DNA from: CAWCGU01 sp963838095
GTDB lineage: Bacteria > Actinomycetota > Thermoleophilia > Solirubrobacterales > 70-9
DNA: 62,508 nucleotides
Direction: 5' to 3'
Assembly (NCBI GenBank): GCA_963838095.1
Contig: CAWIPO010000002.1
Coordinates: 1 to 62,508, forward strand
Below the pieces are notes generated by a model, which saw only the letters and a program-made list of their open reading frames with translations, did no database searches and was not told where the DNA came from. Shown here piece after piece: positions 29,700 to 37,417 of the stretch (position 1 is its first letter; each line of letters begins with the position of its first letter). The position numbers and the translations under genes were made by a program.

Positions 29700-30157
29700 G
29701 CGACACGCTGCTGCTCGACGCAAGCGTGTGGCTTGCCGCCCTCGACGTCGACGACGCCAACCACGCCGCGTCGAGGCGCCTCGTGGAGGCGGGCGGGAAG
29801 GGCGACGTAACGCTGGCCGCGCTGGACCTCACCCTGTACGAGGTCGCCAACGTCGCGGTGACGCGGTGGCGCTCACCGGATGATGCGAAACGGGTCGTTC
29901 AGGTTGTCTTGGCGGGATGCCCGCAAACGATCGAGCCGGCCGGTGGCGAGCTTCTCGAGGAGGCCGGGGGGATCGCCGCCGAGCACAGGCTGACGATCTA
30001 CGATGCCGCCTACGTGGCCTGCGCTCGCCGCAGGCAGTGGAAGCTCGTCAGTGGCGATGTCGCCGATCTGGTCAAACCGGGGCTGGCGGTGAATCCGGAG
30101 GCCGCCGCGGAGGCGCTGGCGCCTGAGCAAGAGGAGCTGGAGAACCCTCCCCAATGA
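29696..30157 (+). CDS. PIN-domain toxin (VapC-like)
   Basis: A PIN ribonuclease of 153 residues starting with TTG at 29696. Acidic residues: Asp in LLLDASVWLAALD, Glu in LTLYEVANVAVTRW, Asp in IYDAAYVACAR, and Asp in LVSGDVADLV. The C-terminal 20 residues are Ala/Glu-rich and extend beyond the PIN fold. It overlaps both the upstream antitoxin (TTGA) and the downstream yjbQ gene (ATGA), so yjbQ is probably co-translated. All active-site residues are present. Confidence 0.85.
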   Translation: MSDTLLLDASVWLAALDVDDANHAASRRLVEAGGKGDVTLAALDLTLYEVANVAVTRWRSPDDAKRVVQVVLAGCPQTIEPAGGELLEEAGGIAAEHRLTIYDAAYVACARRRQWKLVSGDVADLVKPGLAVNPEAAAEALAPEQEELENPPQ

Positions 30158-30615
30158 AGTCGCACACCAGCTACCTGACGATCACCACCGAAGAGCGGCG
30201 CGAGTTCCGTCGCATCACCGAGGACGTCGCCGAGGCGGTGCGCGAATCCGGCGTCAGCGAGGGAATGGTGCTGGTCTCGGCGATGCACATCACCGCCGGC
30301 GTCTGGGTGAACGACGACGAACCCGGGATCCAGGCGGACGCGCTGGAGTGGCTGGACAAGCTGGCGCCGCCGAGCTGGTCGGCGCCCGCGAACGAAGTGG
30401 CGCGGGAGCTGTCGCCCGATCCGGGCGACTACCGCCACCATCGAGGCGGTGAGGACAACGGCGACGCCCACCTCAAGAACCTGCTCGTCCACCACCAGGT
30501 CGTGCTCCCGATCACCGAAGGCCGCCTCGATCTCGGACCGTGGCAGCAGGTCTTCTACACCGAGTTCGACGGCCGGCGGCCGAAGCGCCTGGTGATCAAG
30601 GTGATCGGGGAGTAG
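30154..30615 (+). CDS. YjbQ family protein (UPF0047)
   Basis: A compact 153-residue protein of the YjbQ family, whose E. coli member has weak thiamine phosphate synthase activity. Signature segments: VSAMHITAGVWVNDDEPG, the His-rich YRHHRGGEDNGDAHLKN, LLVHHQVVLPITEGRLDLG and WQQVFYTEFDGRRPKR. The His and Glu cluster is intact. It is coupled by ATGA overlap to the PIN toxin gene, probably by chance of operon structure rather than function. Confidence 0.88.
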   Translation: MKSHTSYLTITTEERREFRRITEDVAEAVRESGVSEGMVLVSAMHITAGVWVNDDEPGIQADALEWLDKLAPPSWSAPANEVARELSPDPGDYRHHRGGEDNGDAHLKNLLVHHQVVLPITEGRLDLGPWQQVFYTEFDGRRPKRLVIKVIGE

Positions 30616-30657
30616 AGACCGAGTACGTCGGAGCCCTTCATTCTGGGAACGAGGTAA

Positions 30658-30900
30658 ATGAACGCGGATCCGTGGACAACTCCTGATCCTCAGCCCGGCG
30701 ACTTCGATGGCGATCTGGCAAAGCTGGATCCACGCTACGTCGAGCACCACGAGGGCGAAGCCGACGTAAAGCTGATCGTCCTGGTCGGCGTCGCTGGCGA
30801 AGATGCGAAGCGCCTCGAGCGCCTTGCCGAGGCCCGCGGGAAGAAGACGGCGGATGTCGTCGCCGAGCTTCTACGCGACGCCGAACGCTCGGTTGCGTAG
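30658..30900 (+). CDS. Small protein with RHH-like C-terminus
   Basis: An 80-residue product whose first 40 residues are acidic and Pro/Asp-rich (DPWTTPDPQPGDFDGDLAKLD). The second half, KLIVLVGVAGEDAKRLERLAEARGKKTADVVAELLRDAE, has the strand-helix-turn-helix pattern of an RHH antitoxin (compare AKRLERLAEARGKKTADVV with CopG helices). No toxin gene is adjacent, so it may be a solitary antitoxin or DNA-binding protein. The start ATG at 30658 follows GAGGTAA. Confidence 0.5.
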   Translation: MNADPWTTPDPQPGDFDGDLAKLDPRYVEHHEGEADVKLIVLVGVAGEDAKRLERLAEARGKKTADVVAELLRDAERSVA

Positions 30901-30967
30901 AGGTCCCAGACGGTCCCACAACCGCGGAGCTTGAACCCGTCCGAGTTCAGGGTCTACGCTTCAGACC

Positions 30968-31162
30968 ATGGTGCGCACGGCCTGGAGCGACGAACGCCTC
31001 GATGACGACGCAAGCAGCATCGATCCACTCGATGCGCACTTCGACCGGCTCGAGGCCCGCTTCGACGAAGTGCACAAGACGCTGGTCAGGGTAGGCATTG
31101 CCATAAACGTCGGCATTGTCGGCGTCATCGTTGCGATTCTTGCCCGGGGCTTACCGGGTTAA
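30968..31162 (+). CDS. 64-residue protein with coiled coil and one membrane helix
   Basis: The product has an acidic N-terminus, a heptad-like stretch SIDPLDAHFDRLEARFDEVHKTLVRVG, and then a membrane helix (INVGIVGVIVAILA) at the C-terminus. This resembles small tail-anchored or phage-lysis-like proteins often found in actinobacteria; no function is known. Coding status is supported only by composition and the ATG, so confidence is moderate. Confidence 0.4.
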   Translation: MVRTAWSDERLDDDASSIDPLDAHFDRLEARFDEVHKTLVRVGIAINVGIVGVIVAILARGLPG

Positions 31163-31189
31163 GGAGCCGCGGGTACGGAAGGGCGTTAG

Positions 31190-31409
31190 CTAGTTGGCGG
31201 GATCCGGGACGTCGGCATCCCGCAAGCCCCTCGGGCTGGCCGGCCCTTCGTCGACGCAGGACGTCCCAGCAGGCGTCAAGCTCGGCTTCGACCGCCTCGA
31301 GCCGCGTGCGCTGCTCGGCGTCCATCTCCCGACCCGCGTGAGCCTCGCGAATTCGGTGCTCCTCCTCCACGAGCTCCTCGATGTGCTCGCGGATCGGCGC
31401 CATCTCCAT
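31190..31409 (-). CDS. DUF2630-like small protein (one frameshift)
   Basis: A short helical protein recognised by IREHIEELVEEEHRIREAHAGREMDAEQRTRLEAVEAELDACWDVLRRRRA, given here in outline as helix 1, a loop and helix 2 with the invariant LDxCWDxLRxRRA pattern of DUF2630. A frameshift near 31232 separates this from the expected tail RDADVPDPAN and stop at 31190. The family is common in actinobacteria and has no known role. Confidence 0.75.
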
Positions 31410-31418
31410 GGGCGAAGT

Positions 31419-32642
31419 CTACTCTCGGGTAGCACGACTTGCGTGGAACCGATCGCGGTCCGCGTCGGCGAGCCCGATCATCACCCAGACGTGGCGGAAG
31501 TGCTCCACGTCCTGAGCCATGGCATCGATGCCCAGGCCGGCCAACCCGCTCCAGGTGGCGATTGGAGTCGGACGCCTGCGGTTCCTCCACAGGGTGACGA
31601 TGAGGAAGGTCGCTGCCGCGAGCGCCGGCAGGCCCATCGTGGCGGCGATGTTCAGCGGGGTCAGATGCGCGCGGAAAGGCACGCCCCGGTTCTCACCCGC
31701 AAGTGACCCTGGGCCGGTGCCGACGAAGGGGTGCTCGGCCAGGGTGTCGAGCGAGGTCGAAAAGGCCTCCCTGCGGTTGTGCGGGTCGGGGACCTCGTAG
31801 GTGATCGTCGATGGCCGGGTCGGGTCCAGATGCAGACGACCGGCCGTGAGCCCGACCATGAGCGCGATCGCCGCGACCACGAACGCAGTGGCGGCGATCC
31901 GCGCGGGCCTTGAGTGGCGATGGCGGTACCCGGCGCGAATCGCGAGCGCGGCGGCGAATCCGATGATCCCGCGCGAAAGGGTGGAGATGACGAGGGCTGC
32001 AAGGGCAACCTGGGCGGCCAGACGCAGCTTCCGAGGAATCACGACGTCGTCGCGCGCGAGCACCGCCGAGGCGAAGATGCAGTAGCTGGCAAGGAGCGGC
32101 GGGGAGAAGAACCCGGCCTGCACTCGCGCGTACGCGTCCGAGGCGATGAATTGCTCGCCGTAAGCACCGAGGAGGGAGGTGTGGACGTCGGCGTAGAAAA
32201 GCGCGAGGCCGACCGCGGCGAGAGCGGCCGAGTAGATCGACACCGCGGCTATCACCAGAACGATTGCCCGCACGCGGGCCGGATCGGAGGCAAATTCCGA
32301 GGTGAGGACCGCAAGGGTGATCAGCTCCAGGATCAGGACCAGCTCGGTTGCCGCTTCGCCCCGGTCTACGGCGAAACTTGACGACAGAACAGCGGTGAAC
32401 GCGAACAGGCCGAGCGCGACGTGGAACGTGCGGAATTCCAGTCGCCGGCCGCTTCGGATCTGCCCCACGGCCCAAACGAGGGCCGACGCTGCAATCAGCA
32501 GATCGCTCCAGATCGCCCGCTCGCTGAGGAACGTCAACGGCGAGAGCCACCTGAGCCCGAGCGCCGCAAGCGCGATCAGGTAGAGAGCGAACGCCGGGTC
32601 CCGCTTGATGGCCCCGAGCAACCCTCGCCATCGTTTCCGCAT
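31419..32642 (-). CDS. O-antigen ligase / Wzy-like polysaccharide polymerase
   Basis: A membrane protein with about ten helices and one large extracytoplasmic loop near the C-terminus, the layout of O-antigen ligases and polymerases. Conserved pieces are AVLSSSFAVDRGEAA after an early helix, VISTLSRGIIGFAAAL, and the loop PDPHNRREAFSTSLDTLAEHPFVGTGPGSL, which carries the PHNxxLE-like and HPxxGxGxGS motifs of the Wzy_C family. I prefer the start at 32642 (MRKRWRGLL) or 32678; longer readings would run into the tRNA-Leu gene. It likely joins glycan units of the surface polysaccharide made by genes from 39.5 kb on. Confidence 0.75.
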   Translation of the reverse strand: MRKRWRGLLGAIKRDPAFALYLIALAALGLRWLSPLTFLSERAIWSDLLIAASALVWAVGQIRSGRRLEFRTFHVALGLFAFTAVLSSSFAVDRGEAATELVLILELITLAVLTSEFASDPARVRAIVLVIAAVSIYSAALAAVGLALFYADVHTSLLGAYGEQFIASDAYARVQAGFFSPPLLASYCIFASAVLARDDVVIPRKLRLAAQVALAALVISTLSRGIIGFAAALAIRAGYRHRHSRPARIAATAFVVAAIALMVGLTAGRLHLDPTRPSTITYEVPDPHNRREAFSTSLDTLAEHPFVGTGPGSLAGENRGVPFRAHLTPLNIAATMGLPALAAATFLIVTLWRNRRRPTPIATWSGLAGLGIDAMAQDVEHFRHVWVMIGLADADRDRFHASRATRE

Positions 32643-32717
32643 TCCGATTGCCCCGGCGCCGGTGTCCGGCCGCACCATCCGGGCGGCGGAGCCTACCGCG
32701 CCTGAAAGAACGTGGAG

Positions 32718-32804
<87 letters not shown>

Positions 32805-32872
32805 CGAGGGAGCGCAGATTCTAGAGGGCGACAGGGGCGCGCTTGCATCCGTCCGCAGGCCTCTCTACTATC

Positions 32873-32886
32873 CGAACATGTGTTCC
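32873..32886. promoter_or_regulatory. LexA (SOS) box
   Basis: CGAACATGTGTTCC at 32873-32886 matches the Gram-positive/actinobacterial SOS box CGAACRNRYGTTYC at every position. It lies 51 bases before the lexA start, so lexA should be autoregulated. Confidence 0.9.
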
Positions 32887-32937
32887 CAGAAATCGAGAGA
32901 GCCGGCGGGAGCCGGGCCTGAGAGCGGAGGCTAGAGC

Positions 32938-33537
32938 GTGGACATCAGCAAGCGTCAAAAGGAAATCTTCGACTACATCCGCCGGTACGCGAGCAAGTAC
33001 GGCTACCCGCCGACGGTGCGCGAGATCGGAAAGGCCGTCGGGCTGACGTCGTCCTCGACCGTGCACGCACACCTCGCGAAGCTCGAGCGCTCCGGGTTCC
33101 TGCGCCGCGACCCGACGAAGCCGCGCGCGATCGAGGTCCTGGTCGATCGAGCGAAGCGCGTGGTCCGCCCGGGGCTGCCGCTGGTCGGCAACGTCGCCGC
33201 CGGCGAGCCGATCCTCGCCGAGGAGAACATCGAGGACCACATCGCCGTTCCGCCGGCGATCGGAGGCGAAAGCGCCGACTACATCCTCCGCGTCCGCGGC
33301 GACTCGATGAAGGACGCCGGGATCCTCGACGGGGACTTCGTCGTCGTCCAGCAGGCGGCCGACGCGAGCAACGGCGAGATCGTCGTCGCGCTGCTCGGCG
33401 ACGAGGCGACGGTGAAGCGCTTCTACCGCGAGAAGGACCGGGTTCGCCTCCAGCCCGCGAACAAGGACCACAAGCCGATTCGCACCCGCGACGCGCACGT
33501 GCTCGGGCGGGTCGTCGGGGTGTTCAGGAGCGTCTGA
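32938..33537 (+). CDS. lexA: SOS repressor LexA
   Basis: LexA represses DNA-damage genes and cleaves itself when RecA is activated. The GTG start at 32938 gives the standard N-terminal winged helix (KRQKEIFDYIRRYASKYGYPPTVREIG) with recognition helix TSSSTVHAHLAKLE. The cleavage site is Ala-Gly in NVAAGEPI, the catalytic Ser is in VRGDSMKDAGI and the Lys in DEATVKRFYRE. Length of 199 residues is normal and every functional residue is present. A perfect SOS box lies upstream. The downstream zinc-ribbon gene starts inside the stop codon (TGATG). Confidence 0.97.
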   Translation: MDISKRQKEIFDYIRRYASKYGYPPTVREIGKAVGLTSSSTVHAHLAKLERSGFLRRDPTKPRAIEVLVDRAKRVVRPGLPLVGNVAAGEPILAEENIEDHIAVPPAIGGESADYILRVRGDSMKDAGILDGDFVVVQQAADASNGEIVVALLGDEATVKRFYREKDRVRLQPANKDHKPIRTRDAHVLGRVVGVFRSV

Positions 33538-33745
33538 TGGCCGTCGCCACCGAGACAGGCCACGCTTCACCGCATCGGCGCTGTTCGACCTGAAGCCGCT
33601 TCCGAGCGAGCGCGAGCCGACCCTCGCCGAGGTCGTCGAGCTCGCCTGGATCTGCCTGCGCTCGGAGGGACGCGCTCCCTGCCCGGTGTGCGACGAGGCG
33701 ATGGACGCCGACGGCTGCCGCAGCTGCGGCTCGCGCCTGGAATAG
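33537..33745 (+). CDS. Small zinc-ribbon protein downstream of lexA (one frameshift)
   Basis: The ATG at 33537 overlaps the lexA stop. After one indel near 33556 the frame reads TASALFDLKPLPSEREPTLAEVVELAW, then a C4 zinc ribbon: CPVCDEAM...GCRSCGSRLE, ending at 33745. About 69 residues. Pairs of Cys-x2-Cys suggest a structural zinc site. No named family recognised. Coupling to lexA suggests SOS co-expression. This gene is easy to miss because the frameshift leaves no long open frame. Confidence 0.6.
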
Positions 33746-33790
33746 GCACAAATCGGGCCACGTTTGGTGGCCCCTCGTACAATTGAACTT

Positions 33791-34118
33791 CGCGGACTGT
33801 GTGGCCGCGAGGAGGTGATACCTGCTCGAGGAAAGTCCGGACACCACAGGGCAAGGACGGTGAGCTGACGCCCACCCGGGGAAACCCGCGGGAAAGTGGC
33901 ACAGAAACAACACGGCCGATGGCGCGGTTCACGTGAACGCGCACAGGCAAAGGTGAAAAGGTGGGGTAAGAGCCCACCAGCGTCGCGGCGACGCGGCGGC
34001 TGGCCAAACCCCGTTCGGTGCAAGGCCAAGCAGGATCGACGACCCGGCCCGGCGAGATCCAGGTAGGCCGCAAAGATGGATGGCCACGCAAGACAGAATC
34101 CGGCTTATAGGTCCGCTA
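33791..34118 (+). ncRNA. rnpB: RNase P RNA (type A)
   Basis: The catalytic RNA of RNase P, which matures tRNA 5' ends. P1 pairs GCGGAC (33792) with GTCCGC (34111-34116). The universally conserved blocks are present: GAGGAAAGTCCGGAC with CACAGGGCA near the 5' end, CAGAAACAACACGGCC-like CR elements, AAGGTGAAA, GGTAAGAGCCCACCAGC, and the 3' block AGACAGAATCCGGCTTATAG. A -10 box TACAAT lies at 33778-33783. Length of about 328 bases is typical for type A. Confidence 0.95.
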
Positions 34119-35636
34119 AGGGAAAGCCCCGCTCCGGCGGGGCTTTCCTATATGAGTTTCGAGCCAGAATGGCTGAGCGACCAGAAGCTCACCAACGGCA
34201 GTTGACCGGATCACCCTCGGGCTCAATCCGCCGAAAGGCAAGGAGATGTTGCTCCCACAGGGAAGCGGCTGCGCCAGCTCGGGATCGGCAATCGCGTCCG
34301 GGACCTCGCGCTTCACCCCGTCATGCTGATAACTGAGCCGAATGCCGTGCACCCCAGCGTCCTTCCAGAACAGCACCGCCCGCCGCAACTCAATCCATGG
34401 AACGCGCTTCACTCCATCCTCGTAGGCCCAGCGCGCTTGACCGTAAAACCATGTGAAGCCCCCTCGAGCGCGCTCAGCGGAGCCGAGGTGGATTGGAACA
34501 GGGAAGACAAGCCGATCGACGTCCACCGTGTCGCGCTCGTAGTCCGCGATCTGGAGGGAGCTGAGTGCGCCGATGAAGTGGTTCGTCTGTCCTTCCTCTG
34601 TTCGGATGTTGCTGAACATCGAATAGGCGGCGACGGTCTTCAGGCCCAGGTATGGGGTCGCGCCGTTGAGGAACGCCAGCGCGGGGACCACGAGGAGCCA
34701 GGCCGGCCGGAATCTCCACCGCGGCGCCGGCAGCGGCACGGCCCCTCGGGCGAAGCTCGCGCGAAGGAGTGGCAGCATCAGGGATCCCACGGCGAGGCTC
34801 CACGTCGCGGCCTGAAGCGTGTACCACTCCAGGCCGAGCGGCGCTGCTAACCCGGACCGGTTGGCGGCCAGGCTCAGCGCCAGGTGCGCCACGTAGCCGG
34901 CGATCGCCACCCGTCGCCAGCGCTCGGGCCGAGGCACGCGCGTCCAGGTCTCGGGAGGGAGGATCAGGACGTAGAGCGCGAACACGACCGCGGAGAAGTC
35001 GTAGAACCCGGCCCAGGCCAGGCCGAAGTGGAAGACCACCCCGATCAGCACGCCCCACCGCCGCAATCTCGGCACAGCCAAGCAGACGAGGATCGCTGCC
35101 TCCAGGGTGACCGTCAGCACAGCGTTCCCAACCACGGCGCCGTCGGTAATGAATCCGGGATTGAGCCCCTGGAGGTAGAACAGCGTCTCGGAGAGCGTCC
35201 CCGCGCAGGACACCTGCGGGTCGAAGAAGCTCGTGTTCAGCTTGTCGAAGACGGTGAAGAAGTAAATGACGAGCAGGGTGAGCCCCACCGGCGCGCGTGC
35301 CACGTCGATCCAGCTCCCGCCGAACCCCCCTTCGGCTCTCTCGGTTGCAGATCGCCCCCGCCGAAGGACGGCCACAGCGCTAGCGGCAAATGCGAGAACG
35401 ACCAGCAGAGCCACCACCAAGTGGTTCGCCGCCGCGGGAAGCTCGTTTACCGCGACCAACCCGCTCACACCAAGGAAGAGGGCGAACGCGGGAACGGAGC
35501 TGGGCGCGGCCAGGAATGGAATCCCAGCCAGCAGCACCAGCCAGGCGTGGATCGGTTGCGCAAGCGAGAAATGGAACGAGATCGCCATCACCCACAACGT
35601 CCCGAACCAGCGAAACTGGGTGCGCTTCGGGTCCAA
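34116..35636 (-). CDS. HTTM-domain integral membrane protein
   Basis: A 506-residue membrane protein with about ten helices, intact. The HTTM (horizontally transferred transmembrane) family includes vitamin-K-dependent carboxylase-like proteins. Recognisable segments: VIYFFTVFDKLNTSFFDPQ early, HFGLAWAGFYDFSAVVFALY in the middle, YLGLKTVAAYSMFSNIRTEEGQTNHF near residue 340, then a soluble tail. It is divergent from the first PqqD-Tat gene (start 35821), separated by two direct repeats. The last 10 residues are encoded by the complement of the rnpB terminator, so the native end may have been replaced or lost. The role is unknown; a partner of the adjacent PqqD module is possible. Confidence 0.75.
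   Translation of the reverse strand: MDPKRTQFRWFGTLWVMAISFHFSLAQPIHAWLVLLAGIPFLAAPSSVPAFALFLGVSGLVAVNELPAAANHLVVALLVVLAFAASAVAVLRRGRSATERAEGGFGGSWIDVARAPVGLTLLVIYFFTVFDKLNTSFFDPQVSCAGTLSETLFYLQGLNPGFITDGAVVGNAVLTVTLEAAILVCLAVPRLRRWGVLIGVVFHFGLAWAGFYDFSAVVFALYVLILPPETWTRVPRPERWRRVAIAGYVAHLALSLAANRSGLAAPLGLEWYTLQAATWSLAVGSLMLPLLRASFARGAVPLPAPRWRFRPAWLLVVPALAFLNGATPYLGLKTVAAYSMFSNIRTEEGQTNHFIGALSSLQIADYERDTVDVDRLVFPVPIHLGSAERARGGFTWFYGQARWAYEDGVKRVPWIELRRAVLFWKDAGVHGIRLSYQHDGVKREVPDAIADPELAQPLPCGSNISLPFGGLSPRVIRSTAVGELLVAQPFWLETHIGKPRRSGAFP
34121..34148 (+). terminator. Intrinsic terminator of rnpB
   Basis: GGAAAGCCCCGC (34121-34132), loop TCCG, GCGGGGCTTTCC (34137-34148): a perfect 12-bp stem directly after the RNase P RNA, followed by TATATGAG. 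The opposite strand of this stem encodes the last residues of the HTTM-like protein. Confidence 0.9.
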
Positions 35637-35702
35637 TGCTCAGGCCAAGATCAATCGAAGATCTGTTGAATTTCGACTGGATCCTTCACAAATTTGTGCC
35701 CA

Positions 35703-35757
35703 GGGCTGACCAGAATCAGTTAGAGTCCCCCGGGGCTGACCACAATCAGTTAGAGTC
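35703..35757. repeat. Two 25-bp direct repeats, 30-bp period, upstream of PqqD-Tat gene 1
   Basis: Copies at 35703-35727 and 35733-35757 differ at one position; each has the core CTGACCA, one variable base, then AATCAGTTAGAGTC. The spacing is three helical turns. They lie 64 bases before the PqqD-Tat start and 67 bases from the HTTM gene start. They may be binding sites for a regulator of the divergent pair. Alternatively, since IS21-type elements have repeated transposase sites of this kind at their ends, they may be an insertion-sequence scar; no istA/istB gene is visible. Confidence 0.75.
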
Positions 35758-35820
35758 GAAACGTAACAACCCAAAGGACTCCGACATGGGCGCAGCCGGG
35801 GGTGACGAAAGGTAGGAAAC

Positions 35821-36351
35821 ATGGGAGAAGGACCACTCGCTCGGTCGAAGGATTTGATCACCGAGGAGCTCGGCGACGAGGTGCTCGTCTATGACACGAA
35901 CGCCCACCGCGGGCATTCCCTCAGCCCGGATGCCGCGAAGGTCTGGAATAGCTGTGACGGAAGCACGTCGGCGGAGGAGCTGAGTGCCAGGCTCGGCCTC
36001 GAGCCGGACACCGTTGATCGCGCCCTCGACGAGCTCAGCAACTGCGACCTGCTCGAGGCACCGCCGACCATCGTCGCGGACGGATCCACCCGCCGCGAGG
36101 CGGCGCTCAAGCTCGCCAAGGTCGGGGCCACCGCTGCCGCCGCGCCGCTGGTCTTCTCGGTCGCCTCGGCGTCCGCCACGACGACGGTCTCGGGTTGCGC
36201 CCAGTTCACCAACTGCAGCAGCTGCAATGCGGCCGGATGCTGCTGGTGCATTGACCTCAACCCATCCCGCAACAGGTGCGTGCTCAATTCCAACGCGTGC
36301 ACCGCCAGCGGCGGGAACTTCTGCGGGAACTTTCTCTGTGATGATGATTAG
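35821..36351 (+). CDS. PqqD-domain protein with internal Tat-like signal and Cys-rich tail (copy 1)
   Basis: A 176-residue protein with three parts. Residues 6-82 are a PqqD fold (PLARSKDLITEELGDEVLVYD, HRGHSLSPDAAKVWNSCDGS, a winged region ending LSNCDLLEA); PqqD proteins bind peptide substrates and deliver them to modifying enzymes. Residues 89-118 look like a twin-arginine signal: STRREAALKLAK, an Ala/Val-rich core, and SASAT as a cleavage region. Residues 124-176 hold ten cysteines (GCAQFTNCSSCNAAGCCWC, then four more). The start ATG has AGGTAGGAAAC before it. A homologue is at 43453-44215. It may be a modified, Tat-exported Cys-rich protein that carries its own recognition domain. Confidence 0.75.
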   Translation: MGEGPLARSKDLITEELGDEVLVYDTNAHRGHSLSPDAAKVWNSCDGSTSAEELSARLGLEPDTVDRALDELSNCDLLEAPPTIVADGSTRREAALKLAKVGATAAAAPLVFSVASASATTTVSGCAQFTNCSSCNAAGCCWCIDLNPSRNRCVLNSNACTASGGNFCGNFLCDDD

Positions 36352-36385
36352 GTTGCGTCATCCCTAGGGTCCGCTGGTCGACGAC

Positions 36386-37361
36386 CTAGCTGCCGGCCTG
36401 TCGGCGAGCGCGGCGCTGGAATCGATGTGCTCGCAGCGCCCAGCCAGGGGTGCGTAAGAGGTGGCGGCCGTAAGCCGCCAGCAGGCGCCAGCGACTCTTT
36501 CTCGCCGATGGAAACTCCCTGGTGATCCAGGCCCGGGTCGGGAGCAGCGATTGCCGCACCACACCCATGCGAGCGCGCAGACCCCGTGACTCTGCGATCG
36601 CCCGGAGATGAAACGTCCCCCGCGGCCGCTCGACACGATGACGGATCTCCCACTCCAGGTGGGTGGTCTCGGGCAGGCCAAGCCGATCGGCGAGGTTGAC
36701 CCCCGATGGCAGCTGGCGAAGCCCCGCGGCGAAGGCCGGTGCCGCCTGCACCGCATGCGAGAGCCGCTCGGCTCTGCGCCACACCTCCAGCGGCCAGCGC
36801 TCGATACCGCGCGCCAGATCCCCGATCGCTTTCGTGTCGTCCGTTCCGTGTTGCGCGGCGTGCAGTGCAAGGTGGAGCGCGAGGCCGTCCTTTCCCGGGA
36901 CGGCGACATCTCGCCCCTGAAAATCAATCGAGGTGCGCCCGCTCCACAGGGACGCCCATATCTCCTCATCCGGTGCCCGGCAACCTCCGAGCCGCGCGTG
37001 TAGATCAACCCAGAGGGGCCCGCCCTTCCCACGCTGCGTCCACAGCTCATCGTGCACCATCCCGGTGACGTGCTCGACCCCGAACGCTTCGTCCGCCCGC
37101 CGGTAGCCCAGCGCCGTCAGCGCCGCGCGGGCGGCTGCAAGATCCTCGGGCGAGACCAGCAGGTCGATGTCCAGATAGCCGCGCTGCTCGTCCTCGGTGT
37201 ACAGAACGCGCGCGAGCACCGGTCCCTTGAGCAGCAGCGACCGCACCCCGGCCGCCTCGAAGCCTTCGAGCACTGCGGCCGCCGCCGAGTCGAGCTCCGC
37301 GCGACGGGCGACGTCCCGGCTGCGCTCGATGAACTCGTCCAGCGCCGGGCGGCGAGTCCAT
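36386..37361 (-). CDS. Nucleotidyltransferase, PF14907-like (module copy 1)
   Basis: A predicted nucleotidyltransferase of about 320 residues. The catalytic pair is in RGYLDIDLLVSPEDLA (Asp-x-Asp) following GVRSLLLKGPVLARVLY, the usual Lys-Gly helix. Later segments HVTGMVHDELWTQRG, WVDLHARLG (third acidic residue) and LALHLALHAAQHG match the family, with a basic C-terminal helix (RWRLLAAYGRHLLR). The start is unclear: the ATG at 37361 needs a one-base shift soon after; without it the frame runs on into the divergent kinase gene. It likely transfers a nucleotidyl group to a protein or sugar of the PqqD/HprK module. Confidence 0.75.
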
Positions 37362-37417
37362 CTGGCGAGTACTGTAGCGAGCGGCCAGAACCGGATTTTG
37401 GCTTCGTTGCGCGCTCT

